Both the position numbers and the translations under genes were made by a program. This document shows positions 8,748 through 17,473 of a DNA stretch of 64,000 bases, in pieces (position 1 is the stretch's first letter; each line of letters starts with the position of its first letter). Under the pieces are notes generated by a model. That model made no database searches. It was not told the DNA's origin and saw only the letters and a list, made by a program, of their open reading frames with translations. Origin of the DNA: Caldilineaceae bacterium (lineage in GTDB: Bacteria > Chloroflexota > Anaerolineae > Caldilineales > Caldilineaceae). The DNA lies in contig OY282376.1 in NCBI GenBank assembly GCA_958295845.1, positions 3,671,022-3,735,021 of the forward strand, given 5' to 3'.

Positions 8748-10769
8748 CTACATGTGATTCTCAGGATCTTCCCAGAAGAGCAGCTGCGGGTTGAGGAAGT
8801 GCTCGTCTTCCAGGCCATCGTTGACAGGCTGGCCGGAGATGTAGTTGTGCATCTGGTTCTTCATGATGATCAGGGCAGGTGACTGTCCCAGATAGCCGAC
8901 GATCGGGATTTCCTCGGCCCAGATGTCGAGGATCTGGTAGAACAGTTCGTCGCGTACGGCGGGGTCCGGTTCGGCGCTGACCTGGTCCCAGATTTCCCAG
9001 ATCTTCCAGAGGAAGTGGTCGTCGGGGGGCGGCTCGCCGTTGGCGTCGTTTTCGTCGACCTTCCAGCGGCCGAAGGCGCCGGCCCAGGGCCGGTCCAGCT
9101 CGGTGCCGATCCAAGGAGACGGGGTGAGAATTGGCAAGAGATCGCGGTACCCGCCCCAGTAGACGGCGTCCTGGGTATTTGCAGACCAGTGCTCGGTGTA
9201 GAGCGAGCGTTCCATTCCTTTGTAGGTCGCCTTGAGGCCGATTTCGGCGTAGTACTTGATGATGGTGAGGACCGAGTCTTCTTCGGGCGTGCCCGGCTGG
9301 GATGTGCCCTCGATGATGAAGCTCAGTGTCTCGCCGCTGCCGTCCTTCCACAGCCTGAAGCCGTCGTCGTCGCGCTCGGCGTAACCGGCGTCGTCGAGGA
9401 GCTGATTGGCACGATCCGGGTCGTATCCGGCGTATGCATCGGTCAGTTTCTGATAGAACTGCGGCGATTGCTCCAAGGGGCTGTACTGACGCTCGGTCAG
9501 CAGGCCGTCCCACACCAGCTCGTTGAGCGCTTCGCGATCCACGGCCAAGGACATGGCGATGCGCACGTCCCGGTTCTGGAACAGCTCGCGTACGCGCGGA
9601 TCCTGCGCGCCCTGGTTGGGGGTCACCACTTCGTGGCGGGTGGAGGTGCCGATAATGACACGGTATTCGCCGGCCTCTTCATTCTCCTTGTAGAGCGTGA
9701 AGTTGCCCGTCTGGATATGCCTTGCCTGGAAGTCGACCTCGCCGTTGATGACGCGCAGGTTGAAGACGTCGTTGGTGTCGAAGAGGCGGTGGGTTACCTT
9801 GTCGATATAGGGGAGCTGCTTGCCCTCCTCGTCGACCTGCCAGAAGTAGGGGTTGCGCTCCATCAGGAACAGTTCGGAGGAGAGCTCGTTCTTCGACAGC
9901 CACGGGCCGATATTGGGCCTGTCGGGGTTCAGGTACCACCAATTGCGGTCGACATAGTACTGATCCCAGGAGTCCACGCCTGCCTCTTCGATCTGTGCCT
10001 CCAGCCCCTCTTGATCATCGGTCAGTTCCATGTGGAACTGCTGCATATAATGACCAGGCGAGAAACAGTGCGAGCGGGCCACGTCAAAGGAGAAGAGCGG
10101 CTTGGGATGTTCGAACGTCATCATCACCGTGTTGTTGTCGGGAGCCGATACGACCATGGGGATGCGCGGCGTGCCCGTACCCCAGCGAATCGACACGGCC
10201 GGGGTCAGGTCCTCGTTGGAGAAATGGTTCTCGTACCACCATGTGAAGCTTTCGCTGTCGAAGGGAGAACCGTCCGACCATTTCATTCCTTCGCGCAGGT
10301 GGAAGGTCCACTCGGTGGCATCGGCGTTGGTCTCCCAGGACTCGACCATATTGGGGCGCAGGGTCAGGTCCATGTTGTACCAGGTGAGGGACTCGTTCTG
10401 CATCTTGGTGGGGCCCCAGCGGTCTGAGACTCCCTTGAAGCCGCGGCGGATGGTGCCGCCGTACTGGCCAACCTGTTCGACGGCTTGCAAGACTGCGGGA
10501 CTTGCGGGCAACCGTTCGTCTACGGGAGGAAGGTCTCCTGCGGCCACCATTTCGGCCAGCATGGGGGCTTCGCTATACATGCTGGCGGGCGTCGCCGGCG
10601 CAGCTTCCTCAGCGGGGGCCTCGTCGGCGGCCGGTTCGGCGGCCATTTCTTCCTCTGGTTCGCCGCCGGCGCCGCATGCGACCGCCACCAATCCGGCGGT
10701 CGTGACGCCGGAGATGCGCATGAATTCGCGCCTTGAAATCCAGTTGCTTCTGTTTTTCAGGCTCTTCAT
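8748..10769 (-). CDS. Family-5 solute-binding lipoprotein, copy A2
   Basis: A 673-residue Tat-exported lipoprotein. It has SRREFMRISG (twin-arginine), the lipobox AVAC-G and an Ala/Glu-rich linker with several EEAA/DEAPAEE runs. MYSEAPMLAEMVAAG, LPPVDERLP and the family-5 blocks LREGMKWSDGSPFDSE and RELFQNRDVRIAMSLAVDR follow. It is clearly paralogous to copy A1 but well diverged, so the two may have different ligands. No transporter subunit of its own adjoins it; the nearest is the DppBCDF-type set 3 kb downstream on the same strand. It follows the FG-GAP propeller gene by 86 bp. The ligand is unknown. Confidence 0.9.
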   Translation of the reverse strand: MKSLKNRSNWISRREFMRISGVTTAGLVAVACGAGGEPEEEMAAEPAADEAPAEEAAPATPASMYSEAPMLAEMVAAGDLPPVDERLPASPAVLQAVEQVGQYGGTIRRGFKGVSDRWGPTKMQNESLTWYNMDLTLRPNMVESWETNADATEWTFHLREGMKWSDGSPFDSESFTWWYENHFSNEDLTPAVSIRWGTGTPRIPMVVSAPDNNTVMMTFEHPKPLFSFDVARSHCFSPGHYMQQFHMELTDDQEGLEAQIEEAGVDSWDQYYVDRNWWYLNPDRPNIGPWLSKNELSSELFLMERNPYFWQVDEEGKQLPYIDKVTHRLFDTNDVFNLRVINGEVDFQARHIQTGNFTLYKENEEAGEYRVIIGTSTRHEVVTPNQGAQDPRVRELFQNRDVRIAMSLAVDREALNELVWDGLLTERQYSPLEQSPQFYQKLTDAYAGYDPDRANQLLDDAGYAERDDDGFRLWKDGSGETLSFIIEGTSQPGTPEEDSVLTIIKYYAEIGLKATYKGMERSLYTEHWSANTQDAVYWGGYRDLLPILTPSPWIGTELDRPWAGAFGRWKVDENDANGEPPPDDHFLWKIWEIWDQVSAEPDPAVRDELFYQILDIWAEEIPIVGYLGQSPALIIMKNQMHNYISGQPVNDGLEDEHFLNPQLLFWEDPENHM

Positions 10770-10855
10770 TCGTTTTCTCCTTGATTGTGCGTACTTGCAG
10801 TGGTTACAAGTGCTGACAGTCGGATACGAGATATAAGGCCTTCAACACGTGTCTG

Positions 10856-12091
10856 CTAATCCTGCACCCAATGCCACAGGCGCGTTCGGTTGTAACCCAG
10901 TAGCTCCAGTTTGCCGTCGCCGTTGGTATCGGCGATCTCGAAAAGTGCGCGCACGCCGGTGTCCCCGTCGTCGAAGCGGTCTTCGGCATAGGTGCGCAGG
11001 GGCATATCCAATTCCTGAATGATATTGCCGTGCCCGTCGATGAGTTGGGGTTTTTTGCCCTGGCACTCGGCGAAGATCAGATCGGCGTCGGCGCCCGCTA
11101 GTCTGATGGTCCTGCCGTAGCCGGCCTTTTCCATGCGCCAGATTTCGTTGCCCTTGCAGTCCACGAGATAGCCGCGAAACCCGATGTGGGCTTGATCGCC
11201 GTGAAGACGGCGCTCGGTGACAAACAGCTGCTGTCCTTCCATGTCGGGCAGGAATTTGCCCACGGCGCAGGTCTGGATGTGGGTGCCTTCGAAGATGAAT
11301 CTGTCTCCGCCGGTGGCGGCGTCGAGGACGACCAGATCTTTGCCGGCGACCATGAGCAGTTCGGGCCTGCCGTCGTCGTCGATGTCGTGGACGTGCAGGT
11401 GATCGACATGGGGGGCGCGTGTCATTTCCTCAAGGTGGGGCTCCAGATCGGGGCGCCACCAGACTTTGAGTCCGTCGGCGCGCACGCAGCAGTAGCCGAT
11501 GAAGGCCTCCTCCTTGCCGTCGCCATCGATGTCGTAGAAGTCGTGTGAATGTCCGGCGCCGCCGTAGAAGTGGCAGTTCCAGAGGCAGGTGAGGTCGTCG
11601 GCATAGATGTAGATGGGGTTGACGAAGGTGGAAACGAGAATGTCGCGCCGGGCGCCGAGGCCGCGGATGTCGCAGAGTTGGAGGACGCAGTTGGGGCCGG
11701 TTTCCACCTCTTTGCGGTAGTAGCCACGGTCGCCTTCGAGGATGCGCAGATAGCTGCGGCCTTCGCGTTCGGTGACATAGACGATCTCTTGCTTGCCGTC
11801 GCCGTCGATATCGCTGACTGCGGCGGCGACTTCGTGCATGGCCCAGTGGCCGGTGCCGAGAGGGGCGCCCTCCTGCCACATGACGTCGCCGTCGAGCTTC
11901 ATGGCGGTGACGCAGTGGACCTGCTTCTCGTGGCGGTAGCCGCCAGCGGACATGCGGGGAATGTGGCTGTCGCGGGCCTGGAAGAAGACGGCTTCCAGTT
12001 CCCCGTCGCCATCCAGATCGCCAAGGCGCATGCCTGTGTCGCCAAAACCGGTGGTATCAACTTCATTGGCAAGACGAAATGGACCTTTCAC
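10856..12091 (-). CDS. FG-GAP/VCBS beta-propeller protein with five calcium-type loops
   Basis: A 411-residue protein with five DxDxDG-type loops: DLDGDG near residue 25, two DIDGDG in the middle, DIDDDG, and DTNGDG near the C-terminus. Each precedes a hydrophobic strand, the pattern of FG-GAP/VCBS propellers that bind calcium. There is no signal peptide, although most proteins of this type are extracellular. The start is a GTG with AAAGAG about 8 bp upstream; no closer in-frame ATG improves it. It lies upstream of binding protein A2 on the same strand and is probably part of the same transcription unit. Some rhamnogalacturonan lyases use similar calcium-loop propellers, so a polysaccharide-related role is possible but unproven. 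Confidence 0.75.
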   Translation of the reverse strand: MKGPFRLANEVDTTGFGDTGMRLGDLDGDGELEAVFFQARDSHIPRMSAGGYRHEKQVHCVTAMKLDGDVMWQEGAPLGTGHWAMHEVAAAVSDIDGDGKQEIVYVTEREGRSYLRILEGDRGYYRKEVETGPNCVLQLCDIRGLGARRDILVSTFVNPIYIYADDLTCLWNCHFYGGAGHSHDFYDIDGDGKEEAFIGYCCVRADGLKVWWRPDLEPHLEEMTRAPHVDHLHVHDIDDDGRPELLMVAGKDLVVLDAATGGDRFIFEGTHIQTCAVGKFLPDMEGQQLFVTERRLHGDQAHIGFRGYLVDCKGNEIWRMEKAGYGRTIRLAGADADLIFAECQGKKPQLIDGHGNIIQELDMPLRTYAEDRFDDGDTGVRALFEIADTNGDGKLELLGYNRTRLWHWVQD

Positions 12092-12321
12092 GGTTAACTC
12101 TTTCTTATGTGCCAGTGGGACTTGTCGCCATTGCCTTCATGAGACTGGAAATCAAACGCAACCGGAGAAGAGTCAATCCCGATTTCAGTGGGAACTGAAG
12201 GGATGGTTGCCTGGGTAGCTTGCGTCATTTTAATGGAATAAAACAGGGTCGTCAATGTCGAAAAAAATGCCCCGGGAGAGGGGCACCGCCTTGTCATTGT
12301 GTGCTTGTATGAGCGACATAC

Positions 12322-12706
12322 GAGAGTTTACGAGAGATTGCGAGCGATTATGGGCGTTACGTGCGTTGTCTGAATCAGGATTTGCGGGATTTTTTTGGAT
12401 TTATGGGATGGCTGGCTCAGGTTCGCTCGTGTGAGCGTTGAATGAGAGTTTACGAGAGATTGCGAGCGTTTATGGGCGTTACGTTCATTGTCTGAATCAG
12501 GATTTGCGAGATTTTCTTGGATTTTCGGGATGGCTGGGCCTGGCCGATACGGGTGCGCTCGTGTGAGCGTTGGATGAGAGATTACGAGAGATTGCGAGCG
12601 TTTATGGGCGTTACGTGCATTGTCTGAATCTGGATTTGCGGGATTTATTTGGATTTTCGGGATGGCTGGGCCTGGCTGGTATGGGAGCGCTATTTCGGGC
12701 GTTGAC
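12322..12706. repeat. Three tandem copies of a roughly 122-132 bp unit
   Basis: Units start with GAGAG(T/A)TTACGAGAGATTG at about 12322, 12444 and 12576. Each contains ATGGGCGTTACGT, then TGTCTGAATC(A/T)GGATTTGCG, then GATTT-TTGGATTT and GGGATGGCTGG. The copies differ by scattered substitutions and length changes. The CTGAATCAGGATTTGCGG segment resembles a widespread class of bacterial intergenic repeats. A reading frame across the array is a by-product of the repeat and is not proposed as a gene. Confidence 0.85.
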
Positions 12707-12720
12707 ATCTGTTAGCGCTG

Positions 12721-12948
12721 TCACGGCCAGTGGCTGAGCGCCTCTTTGACGTCCTCGTCTGTTACCGTTCGGGCATCAGGGGCGACGCGGAAGAGGGGAA
12801 TACCATCTTCGAATTCCAGATTTTCAATCTCCTTGTATCCTCGGCGTGCCAGCTCTGAAATTGCGCTGCCCACGGTGGTTCCTTTGCGTTTGGCCAAGGC
12901 TCGGGCGACGGCGAGAACGTCGTCGTCTATGGTAAGTGTTTTTCGCAT
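12721..12948 (-). CDS. Orphan ribbon-helix-helix antitoxin-like protein (VapB type)
   Basis: A 75-residue protein starting MRKTLTIDDDVLAVARALA, the typical beta-strand plus helix of ribbon-helix-helix DNA-binding antitoxins. GTTVGSAISELARRGYKE forms the second helix. The tail (IPLFRVAPDARTVTDEDVKEAL) is the usual toxin-neutralising extension of VapB-like proteins. A cognate PIN-domain toxin would be expected directly downstream, but the stop is followed by the tandem repeats, and I see no toxin in either frame. It may be a relic of a toxin-antitoxin pair or a stand-alone regulator. Confidence 0.75.
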   Translation of the reverse strand: MRKTLTIDDDVLAVARALAKRKGTTVGSAISELARRGYKEIENLEFEDGIPLFRVAPDARTVTDEDVKEALSHWP

Positions 12949-13106
12949 AATGGCTTTATCTCATCGCTCAGTCAGGGTTTGCGGCTATTGACTGCGGAGC
13001 CGACGAATCCAGGGTTGGGCGCCAGGGCAGCCTTCGAATAGGGTCGCTACGCAGATAAGGCAGCCTAGTGATGCTCGGTCCCCTTGTGCGGAAATGTACA
13101 GGTCTG

Positions 13107-13153
13107 TGTCGCGCAATGTCGCGTCATGTCGCGCCAAGTGACACTATGTCGCG
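13107..13153. repeat. 10-bp-period TGTCGCG array
   Basis: TGTCGCG occurs at 13107, 13117, 13127 and 13147; the 13137 position is degenerate. The period is exactly 10 bp, close to one helical turn. It lies in the gene-free spacer upstream of the antitoxin gene. Confidence 0.7.
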
Positions 13154-13460
13154 CCAAAACAAGAATCTTTGGGCCGACAGTACTGATTTTGTGAAGGTTT
13201 TTTCGCCGTCTTTTGCCGGTTACGGGCGGTCGACCTTTGGGCGATGCACCGAGTCCTGGGATCCCTCTCTCACCTTCACGTTACCCTCCGGAATCCGTAA
13301 GGGTCTTTCGGGCCAAGGCATATGCCACTCTTTTTTGGCGCTATTGTGGCACTTTTTTGGCACGGGGCGGGCGCCCTCAGGGTGCTCCTCTACGTGACTC
13401 AGGCAGGAAGACGAAGTCCTATCATCACGCGATGCCTTTGGATCAGTTTAGGTGTTTCAA

Positions 13461-13510
13461 GTCGATCCAAGTCGATCCAGGTCGATCTAAGTCGACGCAG
13501 GTCGATGGAA
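13461..13510. repeat. Five tandem decamers (GTCGATCCAA-like)
   Basis: Five consecutive 10-bp units read GTCGATCCAA, GTCGATCCAG, GTCGATCTAA, GTCGACGCAG and GTCGATGGAA. The first five bases are invariant. The array is in the same spacer as the TGTCGCG array and has the same period. Confidence 0.8.
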
Positions 13511-13800
13511 TTTCTTTTTTTTGGGGAAAATGTGCTTGGCCTCGCAGAGATTTCCTTTCCGGCGCTGATGTCATTTGGCAAGATGAATGACGGGTATTGC
13601 ACGGGTCCAGAGAGCCCTCTTTCACCGTTAGAATTCGTTTGGCGAGAGTAAGGCCACTCAGAACCAGAACAGTCGGGCTTATTCCGGACGCTATTATAGC
13701 ACACGAATGACGCCATTTTGGGCCGGTTTTTGCCTGATCCAGCCAGCATTCGACGTATTTGGCTCGATTCGATGGCGTCTTACTACGCCTGGCCAGTCGT

Positions 13801-14967
13801 TTACGCGCTGACCAGGTCACCCACTTCGAAGAGATACATTTGGCGGCCGTTGCCGGCGTGGGCCGAGTCGATGACGATTTTGGTGCCGTCGGGGCTGGAG
13901 CGGGGGTGGAGATCGCAGCGCAGGGTATCGGTGTAGGGGAGCGGCGAGTGGAACTGTCCCAGGTCGGCGCGGCGGTCTGTTGGGACGTGGTAGAGGTAGA
14001 GGTCCTGCAGGCGTTTGTCCCCTTGCGGGTAGGTGTCGTTGAGGATCCAGCTGTTGTCGGAGAGGTAGGTGCAGTGGCCGTTGAGCGGCATATTCGTTTT
14101 CCCCACTATCTGGTCGGGGCCGCACGAACCGTCCTCGGCGTTGGGGAAGATGTAGTAGGCGCCGCCGTGCGAAGGGCGTTTCGACCAGGCGAGGATTTGG
14201 GCGTCGTCGCGCCAGATCAGGTGGGAGGTGTGGCCGGAGTGGTCGACGACCTTGAGGTCGGAGCCGTCGGCTTTTGCGGTAAGCATGCGGGTGTGGAAAG
14301 GCCCATCGCCGAGGCGCCAGCGGTGGAGGAAGAGGAAGTGGGCGCCGCCGGGACTGTAGATGAGGACGTTGAAGTAGTGCTTGGCTGCGCTAATGTCTCC
14401 GTGGGGATAGGGGATGGCGGCGACCTCAGCCAGGCTGACGATCAGCTTGCTTTCGCCGGTTTGCAGGTCGACAGTGTGAATGCCGGTCTCCTGCGGCGCC
14501 ATTACATTGAACCAGGGGTCGGGGATGCCCATGTAGCCGTAGCCGGGGCGCATGTCTTCGAGGCGGTGGAAGTCGATGGAGAGAGCGGTGCGGCCATTGG
14601 GGCTGAGGGTGAAGATTGGGTGGGGAAGCGTGCGCTGTTGGCCGGTGTCGATTTTGAGGATGCGGCTGACGAACTGGCCATCCTCTCTGTCGTTCCAAAT
14701 GATCTCGTGCGCGGACTTGGGCAGCCATTGGAGCATACAGCCCGCCTGCCAGCCCCAGGCGCGGCTTTCGCCCAAGTCGATCCAGCGGTCGTCGTCCGAA
14801 AGATCGACCATGCCGACCTTGATCACATCGTCCGGGGTTGGCGGGCGGTGTTCGAAGTTTACTTCCATGCCAAGCGCGAAGCGGGCGGCGGGATCGAATT
14901 GGAGCTTATCGTAGTAGCCGAACCAGTGGTGCTTGGGTGCTGCGGTGATGGCGCGAGATGTTACCAT
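13801..14967 (-). CDS. Oligogalacturonate-lyase-like beta-propeller protein, type A copy 2
   Basis: A 388-residue paralogue of the protein at 233-1390, sharing PKHHWFGYYDKLQFDPA, RPGYGYMGIPDP, AAIPYPHGDIS-AKHYFN, GHTSHLIWRD, NGHCTYLSD-SWILNDTYP and RCDLHPRSSPDG. It has no signal peptide, so a cytoplasmic location is expected. AGAGAAA precedes the ATG at 14967. It is the last gene of the B block on the minus strand, 94 bp after a type B propeller gene. Type A proteins differ from type B by the YYDKLQFDPA start and a shorter C-terminal segment. The substrate is unknown; a lyase or epimerase-like role on uronate-containing oligomers is inference from the fold family. Confidence 0.75.
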   Translation of the reverse strand: MVTSRAITAAPKHHWFGYYDKLQFDPAARFALGMEVNFEHRPPTPDDVIKVGMVDLSDDDRWIDLGESRAWGWQAGCMLQWLPKSAHEIIWNDREDGQFVSRILKIDTGQQRTLPHPIFTLSPNGRTALSIDFHRLEDMRPGYGYMGIPDPWFNVMAPQETGIHTVDLQTGESKLIVSLAEVAAIPYPHGDISAAKHYFNVLIYSPGGAHFLFLHRWRLGDGPFHTRMLTAKADGSDLKVVDHSGHTSHLIWRDDAQILAWSKRPSHGGAYYIFPNAEDGSCGPDQIVGKTNMPLNGHCTYLSDNSWILNDTYPQGDKRLQDLYLYHVPTDRRADLGQFHSPLPYTDTLRCDLHPRSSPDGTKIVIDSAHAGNGRQMYLFEVGDLVSA

Positions 14968-15061
14968 TGGTTTCTCTTCAGGGTTGGGGTTAAGCAGACT
15001 GATTATTGGATCAGACTTTGGCTGGAAGACAGTTCTGTGAAGGTGACTCCTCCGTTAGCCT

Positions 15062-16225
15062 CTATGCCCCGACGACCTCTGAGACGTCCATAATGTAGAC
15101 TTGGCGGCTGCCTTCATGGATTGAGTCGAAGCTGACCATGCGCTCGTCGCGGCTCCAGCGGGGGTGCAGATCACAGCGGATCTCGCCGCGGAACGGGAGA
15201 GGCGAATGGTAGCTGCCGAGATGCACGAGGCGTTCCTCTTCCATATGCCACAGGAGGAGAGGCTGGTGGCTGTTTTCGTCGGGGTACTCATCGGTCAGCA
15301 TCCAGGTTCCGTCCTGCGTAAAGCTGCAGTGACCGTTTTTGGTCAGGATATCGGGCCGCACTACTTCATATTCGCAGGTTGTGTCGTTCATCAGGTAGTA
15401 GTTTGGCCCTTCTTTCATGGTAACCCAGCCGAAAATCAGCTCCTCGGTCAGCCAGTCACAGTGGGAGGCGCCGAGGTCGGTCATGGCGCGCAGTTCGCCG
15501 CCCTGCATGCTGGCGGACAGCATGGTGGTCTGGCCGATCTCCTTTGTCTTGTCGAAGACGCGGACGACGAAGGAGACGCGGGTGTCGTCGCGGTTGATAA
15601 AGGGATGGTTGAACCAGATTTTGCCTGCCTGGAGCTCTTCATTGTGGCTGAGGAAATCGCGAATCTCTGCGTAGGAAACGAGTACGCTGGACTCCCCTGT
15701 CTCGGTGTCCATGATGTAGAGGCCGTCCTCGGTGGGATGGTTCTGGTCGGCGTAGGGGTCGGGCAGGCCGGCGTAACCGACGACAGGCCGCATGGACTTG
15801 AGGCGGGCGTAGTTGAGTCCGAGCGCTCTGCGTCCGTCGCGGGTGATGGCGGCGATCGGGTGGGGCAGGACTCGTTTCTTCCCGGTGTGGATGTCCTGGA
15901 TTATGGCGACGAAACGGTCGTCCTGGCGGGCGTTGTAGGTGATCAGGCGGTCGGGGGCGGTTGCCAGCCAGTGCAGCATACTGCCTTGCTGCAGGTTCCA
16001 GGCCTGGGTTTCGGCGACGCCTTCAAAGTTTCCGGTCGTCATGTCCACAAGGCCGACGACGGCGGTGTCGCCGGCGGCGGGCGGGCGGTCGTGGAAGTCG
16101 GACTGCAGGCAGAGATGGTAGCGGGAGGTCGCGTCCCAGGGGCAGATGGCGTAGTAGCCGAAGAAGTGGTGCTTTGGTCCCTGCGTAATTGCATTTGCGA
16201 CCAAGTTGGCCTTTGCAGCGCTCAT
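15062..16225 (-). CDS. Oligogalacturonate-lyase-like beta-propeller protein, type B copy 1
   Basis: A 387-residue protein, tandem neighbour and close relative of the gene at 16310-17473. The start ATG at 16225 has GGGAGAG just upstream; the frame continues further but has no conserved sequence. Shared type B features are GPKHHFFGYYAICPWDAT, LCLQSDFHDRPPAAGDTAVV, AETQAWNLQQGSMLHWL, LITYNAR-DDRFV, RPVVGYAGLPDP, KNGHCSFT, W-LTDEYPDE and RCDLHPRWSRDER. These align with the type A proteins at the KHH-FGYY, NGHC, W-L-D-YP and RCDLHPR blocks. No signal peptide is seen. It is 84 bp downstream of copy 2. Confidence 0.75.
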   Translation of the reverse strand: MSAAKANLVANAITQGPKHHFFGYYAICPWDATSRYHLCLQSDFHDRPPAAGDTAVVGLVDMTTGNFEGVAETQAWNLQQGSMLHWLATAPDRLITYNARQDDRFVAIIQDIHTGKKRVLPHPIAAITRDGRRALGLNYARLKSMRPVVGYAGLPDPYADQNHPTEDGLYIMDTETGESSVLVSYAEIRDFLSHNEELQAGKIWFNHPFINRDDTRVSFVVRVFDKTKEIGQTTMLSASMQGGELRAMTDLGASHCDWLTEELIFGWVTMKEGPNYYLMNDTTCEYEVVRPDILTKNGHCSFTQDGTWMLTDEYPDENSHQPLLLWHMEEERLVHLGSYHSPLPFRGEIRCDLHPRWSRDERMVSFDSIHEGSRQVYIMDVSEVVGA

Positions 16226-16309
16226 GATCTCTCCCATCTGGTTGGGCCTTGTTGAATAGCCCAGGTTTCCGCTTTCCTCATCACGGGGTCTTCGCACTGT
16301 GAGCGAGAC

Positions 16310-17473
16310 TCAACGTCCTGTGATTTCGGCGACGTCGGCAACGTAGATTTGGCGGGTGCCTTCGTGGATGGAGTCAAAGCTGACCTTGCGTTCGTCGCGG
16401 CTCCAGCGGGGGTGCATGTCGCAGCGGATCTCGCCGCGGAACGGAAGCGGCGAGTGGAATCGCCCGAGAACGACCAGCCGCTCTTCGGCCATGTGCCAGA
16501 GCAGGAGGGCCTGGAGGCTGTTCTCGTCCGGGTATTCGTCGGTCAGCAGCCAAGTGCCGTCACGAGTGAAGCTGCAGTGGCCGTTCTTGGTCAGGATATC
16601 GGGCCGCACGGCCTCATATGCGCCGGTCCTGTCGTTGATCAGGTAGTACTTCTGGCCCTCCTTCATGGTCACCCAGCCGAAGATCAGCTCCTCGGTCAGC
16701 CAGTCAAAATGGGACGCGCCCAGGTCTGTCACTACGCGCAAGTCGCCCCCATCCATGCTGGCAGAGAGGAGGATCGTGTGCCTGATTTCTCTGGTCTCAT
16801 CTCGGTAGCGCACAACGAACGCGACACGTGTGTCGTCGCGGTTGATGATCGTGTGGTTGAACCAGATTTTGCGGGCTTGCACCTCTTCATAGTCGCTGAG
16901 AAAGTCGCGAGCTTCTTCGTAGGAGACGAGGACGCTGGCTTCGCCGGTCTCTGTGTCCATCGTATACACGCCGTCATCGGCGGGATGATTCTGATCGGCG
17001 AAGGGGTCAGGCAGTCCGGCGTAGCCGACCACCGGCCGCAACGACTTGAGCCGTGCATAGTTCAGGCCCAAAGCCTGGCGGCCGTTACGGCTCATGGCGC
17101 TGATCGGGTAGGGCAGTATCCGCTTTTGTCCGCTGTGAATGTCCTGCACCACGCCGACGAAGCGGTCCTCCTCGCGTGCGTTGTAGGTGATCAGCCGGTC
17201 GGGCGCAGTGGGCAACCAGTGCAGCATTGATCCTTGCTGCAGGTTCCATGCCTGCGTTTCAGCTACGCCTTCGAATTTGGCCGTCTCCATATCCACGAGG
17301 CCGACCACGGCGGTATCTCCTGCGGCGGGCGGACGGTCGTGGAAATCCGACTGCAGGCAGAGGTGGTACTGGCCGGTGGCATTCCAGGGACAGATGCCGT
17401 AGTAGCCGAAGAAATGGTGCTTCGGCCCGTGCGTGATGGCTTTGGCAACAGAGTTTTCTTGTGACGTGCTCAT
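16310..17473 (-). CDS. Oligogalacturonate-lyase-like beta-propeller protein, type B copy 2
   Basis: A 387-residue protein with the type B blocks KHHFFGYY (18-25), LCLQSDFHDRPP, AWNLQQGSMLHWLPTAPDR, LRPVVGYAGLPDP, LGASHFDWLTEELIFGWV, KNGHCSFTRDGTW and RCDMHPRWSRDER. GGTGAG precedes the ATG. It follows binding protein B1 after a 445-bp spacer on the same strand. This gene, spacer and binding-protein set is repeated at 20107-23737. The closest relative in the window is copy 1, directly downstream, so copies 1 and 2 arose by tandem duplication. Cytoplasmic; function by fold only. Confidence 0.75.
   Translation of the reverse strand: MSTSQENSVAKAITHGPKHHFFGYYGICPWNATGQYHLCLQSDFHDRPPAAGDTAVVGLVDMETAKFEGVAETQAWNLQQGSMLHWLPTAPDRLITYNAREEDRFVGVVQDIHSGQKRILPYPISAMSRNGRQALGLNYARLKSLRPVVGYAGLPDPFADQNHPADDGVYTMDTETGEASVLVSYEEARDFLSDYEEVQARKIWFNHTIINRDDTRVAFVVRYRDETREIRHTILLSASMDGGDLRVVTDLGASHFDWLTEELIFGWVTMKEGQKYYLINDRTGAYEAVRPDILTKNGHCSFTRDGTWLLTDEYPDENSLQALLLWHMAEERLVVLGRFHSPLPFRGEIRCDMHPRWSRDERKVSFDSIHEGTRQIYVADVAEITGR

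Larger units (their letters stand above)
12949..13800. other. Gene-free spacer of about 850 bp
   Basis: No reading frame here has a recognisable family, a credible start or matching codon use. Frames on both strands exist but are rich in Arg, Ser and Cys. The spacer holds two separate arrays of 10-bp period (listed on their own) and low-complexity T-runs near 13330-13365. It separates the FG-GAP/binding-protein A block from the propeller B block of the island. Confidence 0.6.

Noticed and set aside
12328..12708. 126-residue frame across the tandem repeats
   Set aside because: Its protein repeats simply follow the DNA repeats (Pro/Asn/Ser-rich blocks), with no conserved start or ribosome-binding site.
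13399..13820. Overlapping frames in the 12.9-13.8 kb spacer
   Set aside because: Both strands are open by chance through decamer repeats; no motif, start signal or neighbour supports a gene.
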